From assembly GCF_918741275.1 (NCBI RefSeq), contig NZ_CAKKNA010000018.1, positions 1 through 64,000 on the forward strand: 64,000 nt of DNA. The letters run 5' to 3'. The translations under genes were made by a program, and so were the position numbers. This DNA comes from Bacillus sp. CECT 9360. GTDB lineage: Bacteria > Bacillota > Bacilli > Bacillales > DSM-1321. This document shows positions 62,884 to 64,000 of this stretch, piece by piece (the first letter of the stretch is position 1; every line of letters begins with the position of its first letter). Below the pieces are notes generated by a model. The model saw only the letters and a program-made list of their open reading frames with translations. It did no database searches and was not told where the DNA came from.

Positions 62884-63132
62884 AAATCCTCCTCCTCCTA
62901 TCCATGAGCGCATATCCGTTCAAGTATTTTCAGGCATGCGTTGTAATATTATTATAAGATTTAGAATTTTCAAAATAAATACCGTAAATAATCGGATTCC
63001 GTATACGACATTAGTCGGGATACTTAAAAAAGAAAGATTAAAAAAAACGACACTTTACGTTCTATTGTAACCGTTTTTAAATTGGTTATAGTTTAGCTAT
63101 CAACATTATTTTGTAATGATGGAGGCGGTAAA
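62884..63132. promoter_or_regulatory. Divergent promoter region of the ADH module and R2lox
   Basis: This 249-base gap holds a plus-strand sigma-A-like promoter, TTGTAA (63065-63070), 16 bases, TATAGT (63087-63092), for R2lox. An imperfect inverted repeat GTATACGAC-ATTA-GTCGGGATAC (63001-63023) lies between the two gene starts. It is a candidate operator for joint control. A confident minus-strand promoter was not found. Confidence 0.5.
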
Positions 63133-64000
63133 ATGAAAGGATTAAAAAATGTTCATGAACAATTCCAAACGTCAACAGACAAACTGTTAGACTGGAATCA
63201 TCCGATGTATAAACTCTATGAAAAAGCGAAGAAGTTTGGCGGATGGAACCCAAAGGATATTGATTTTTCGGTTGACAAGGAGAGCATTAAGAATTGTACC
63301 CCGAAAGAAAGGAAAATGGTGGGACAGCTGGTCGGGCTGTTTGGGGCCGGGGAAGAAGCAGTAACGCTGGACTTCCTGCCAGTGCTTTATACAATGGCTA
63401 ACGAAGGCCGACTTGAGGACACGATCTATCTGACGACTTTTCTATATGAAGAAGCGAAGCATACCGAATTTTTTGCGCGATGGCGCCAAGAGGTCGGGAT
63501 GCTGGAGGATCTATCGCAGCATCACTCCGACAATTATAAGAAAATCTTCTATGAAAAGCTTCCTCAGGCAATGAACGCCCTTTATACCGATAACTCACCC
63601 GAAGCACAAATCAAGGCATTAACGACCTACCATATGGTCGTGGAAGGGATGCTTGCCGAATCAGGCTATCATTCGTTCCGGCTTGCCTTTCAGTCAACAG
63701 GGCTATTGCCTGGCATTATTGAGGGTATAGCTAATCTTGGGCGTGACGAAGGGCGCCATATCGGCTTTGGTACTTATACATTGCAAAGGCTAATTGCCGA
63801 GGATCCAAAGCTGTACGATGTGTTCACAGCGACGATGGACGATCTCCTTCCATATTCAATCGGGTTGATCAACGACACAATTGCCATCACTGAAGGAGAA
63901 GAAGTTTATGGCATCGACTGGTCGATCATGACGGATTACGCCATCAAACAGTACAATGCACGCGAAGCGGCCATTGCCAGGGCCAAGAAGCAGTTTGACG
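63133..64000 (+). CDS. R2-like ligand-binding oxidase (R2lox), 3' end beyond the window
   Basis: The 289 visible residues match the ribonucleotide-reductase R2-like oxidase family with a Mn/Fe cofactor. All metal ligands are present: E74, E107, H110, E171, E206 and H209. The residues forming the unusual ether crosslink in the Geobacillus homologue are also present (V77 and Y166 by alignment). R2lox is a two-electron oxidant with a bound fatty-acid-like ligand, and its physiological substrate is unknown. The ATG follows ATGGAGGCGGTAAA. The gene continues past 64000. Confidence 0.93.
   Translation, partial: MKGLKNVHEQFQTSTDKLLDWNHPMYKLYEKAKKFGGWNPKDIDFSVDKESIKNCTPKERKMVGQLVGLFGAGEEAVTLDFLPVLYTMANEGRLEDTIYLTTFLYEEAKHTEFFARWRQEVGMLEDLSQHHSDNYKKIFYEKLPQAMNALYTDNSPEAQIKALTTYHMVVEGMLAESGYHSFRLAFQSTGLLPGIIEGIANLGRDEGRHIGFGTYTLQRLIAEDPKLYDVFTATMDDLLPYSIGLINDTIAITEGEEVYGIDWSIMTDYAIKQYNAREAAIARAKKQFD

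Overview
The window is low-GC Gram-positive chromosome from a Bacillaceae species (Bacillus sensu lato; I do not assign a species). The evidence is strong AGGAGG-type ribosome binding sites, frequent TTG/GTG starts, a YjcZ-type sporulation peptide, and gene content and neighbourhoods like those of Bacillus subtilis between yozE/yod and metA (yozE, yokU-kamA, yodPQRST, msrAB, ypmSRQ, ilvA, thyA-dfrA, ypjP, ypiP, brxA, ilvD, ypgR, ypgQ, bsaA, metA).

Region 1 (1 to about 11,800) is an accessory island. It holds an IS110-family transposase remnant with a structured tail, a serine hydrolase, a group II intron with an intact reverse transcriptase/HNH protein, small orphan genes, a four-gene Mu/Tn7-like transposon (zinc-ribbon protein, DDE transposase, AAA ATPase, small protein), and a large serine recombinase. 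The recombinase abuts the 5' stub of a host gene that appears to be split by integration, so this is probably one end of an integrated element. Two LexA-like boxes lie here.

Region 2 (11,886 to 20,717) is the beta-lysine cluster: an aminotransferase, two CoA-transferase subunits, a deacetylase, an acetyltransferase, a sigma-54 activator, then lysine 2,3-aminomutase and YokU. A near-consensus -24/-12 promoter lies just upstream of kamA, so the embedded activator probably drives kamA-yokU through sigma-L.

Region 3 (20,800 to 57,300) is core chromosome: an LD-carboxypeptidase pseudogene, an FAD-dependent oxidoreductase, methionine sulfoxide reductases, envelope proteins, Tat translocase, folate/thymidylate genes, isoleucine/valine genes, a predicted secreted ATLF-type metalloprotease, DegV proteins, formate-THF ligase, MetA, MntR and a LuxR-type regulator. 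Its intergenic gaps hold an unusual set of short tandem arrays. The largest has about 33 uninterrupted 20-bp units at 27,631-28,300. Four smaller arrays at 36.1, 41.6, 43.2 and 54.3 kb share a 20-21 bp period, but three of them have unrelated sequences. Two dispersed structured repeat families are also present.

Region 4 (57,400 to the window end) is a lipid or hydrophobic-substrate oxidation module. A zinc alcohol dehydrogenase, an SCP2-like protein, an aldehyde dehydrogenase, an ABC1/UbiB kinase-like protein and a coiled-coil protein run on the minus strand. They are divergent from an R2-like ligand-binding oxidase (R2lox) that keeps every metal ligand and the Val/Tyr crosslink pair; it runs off the window end. 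The arrays and this module are the two observations most worth follow-up.
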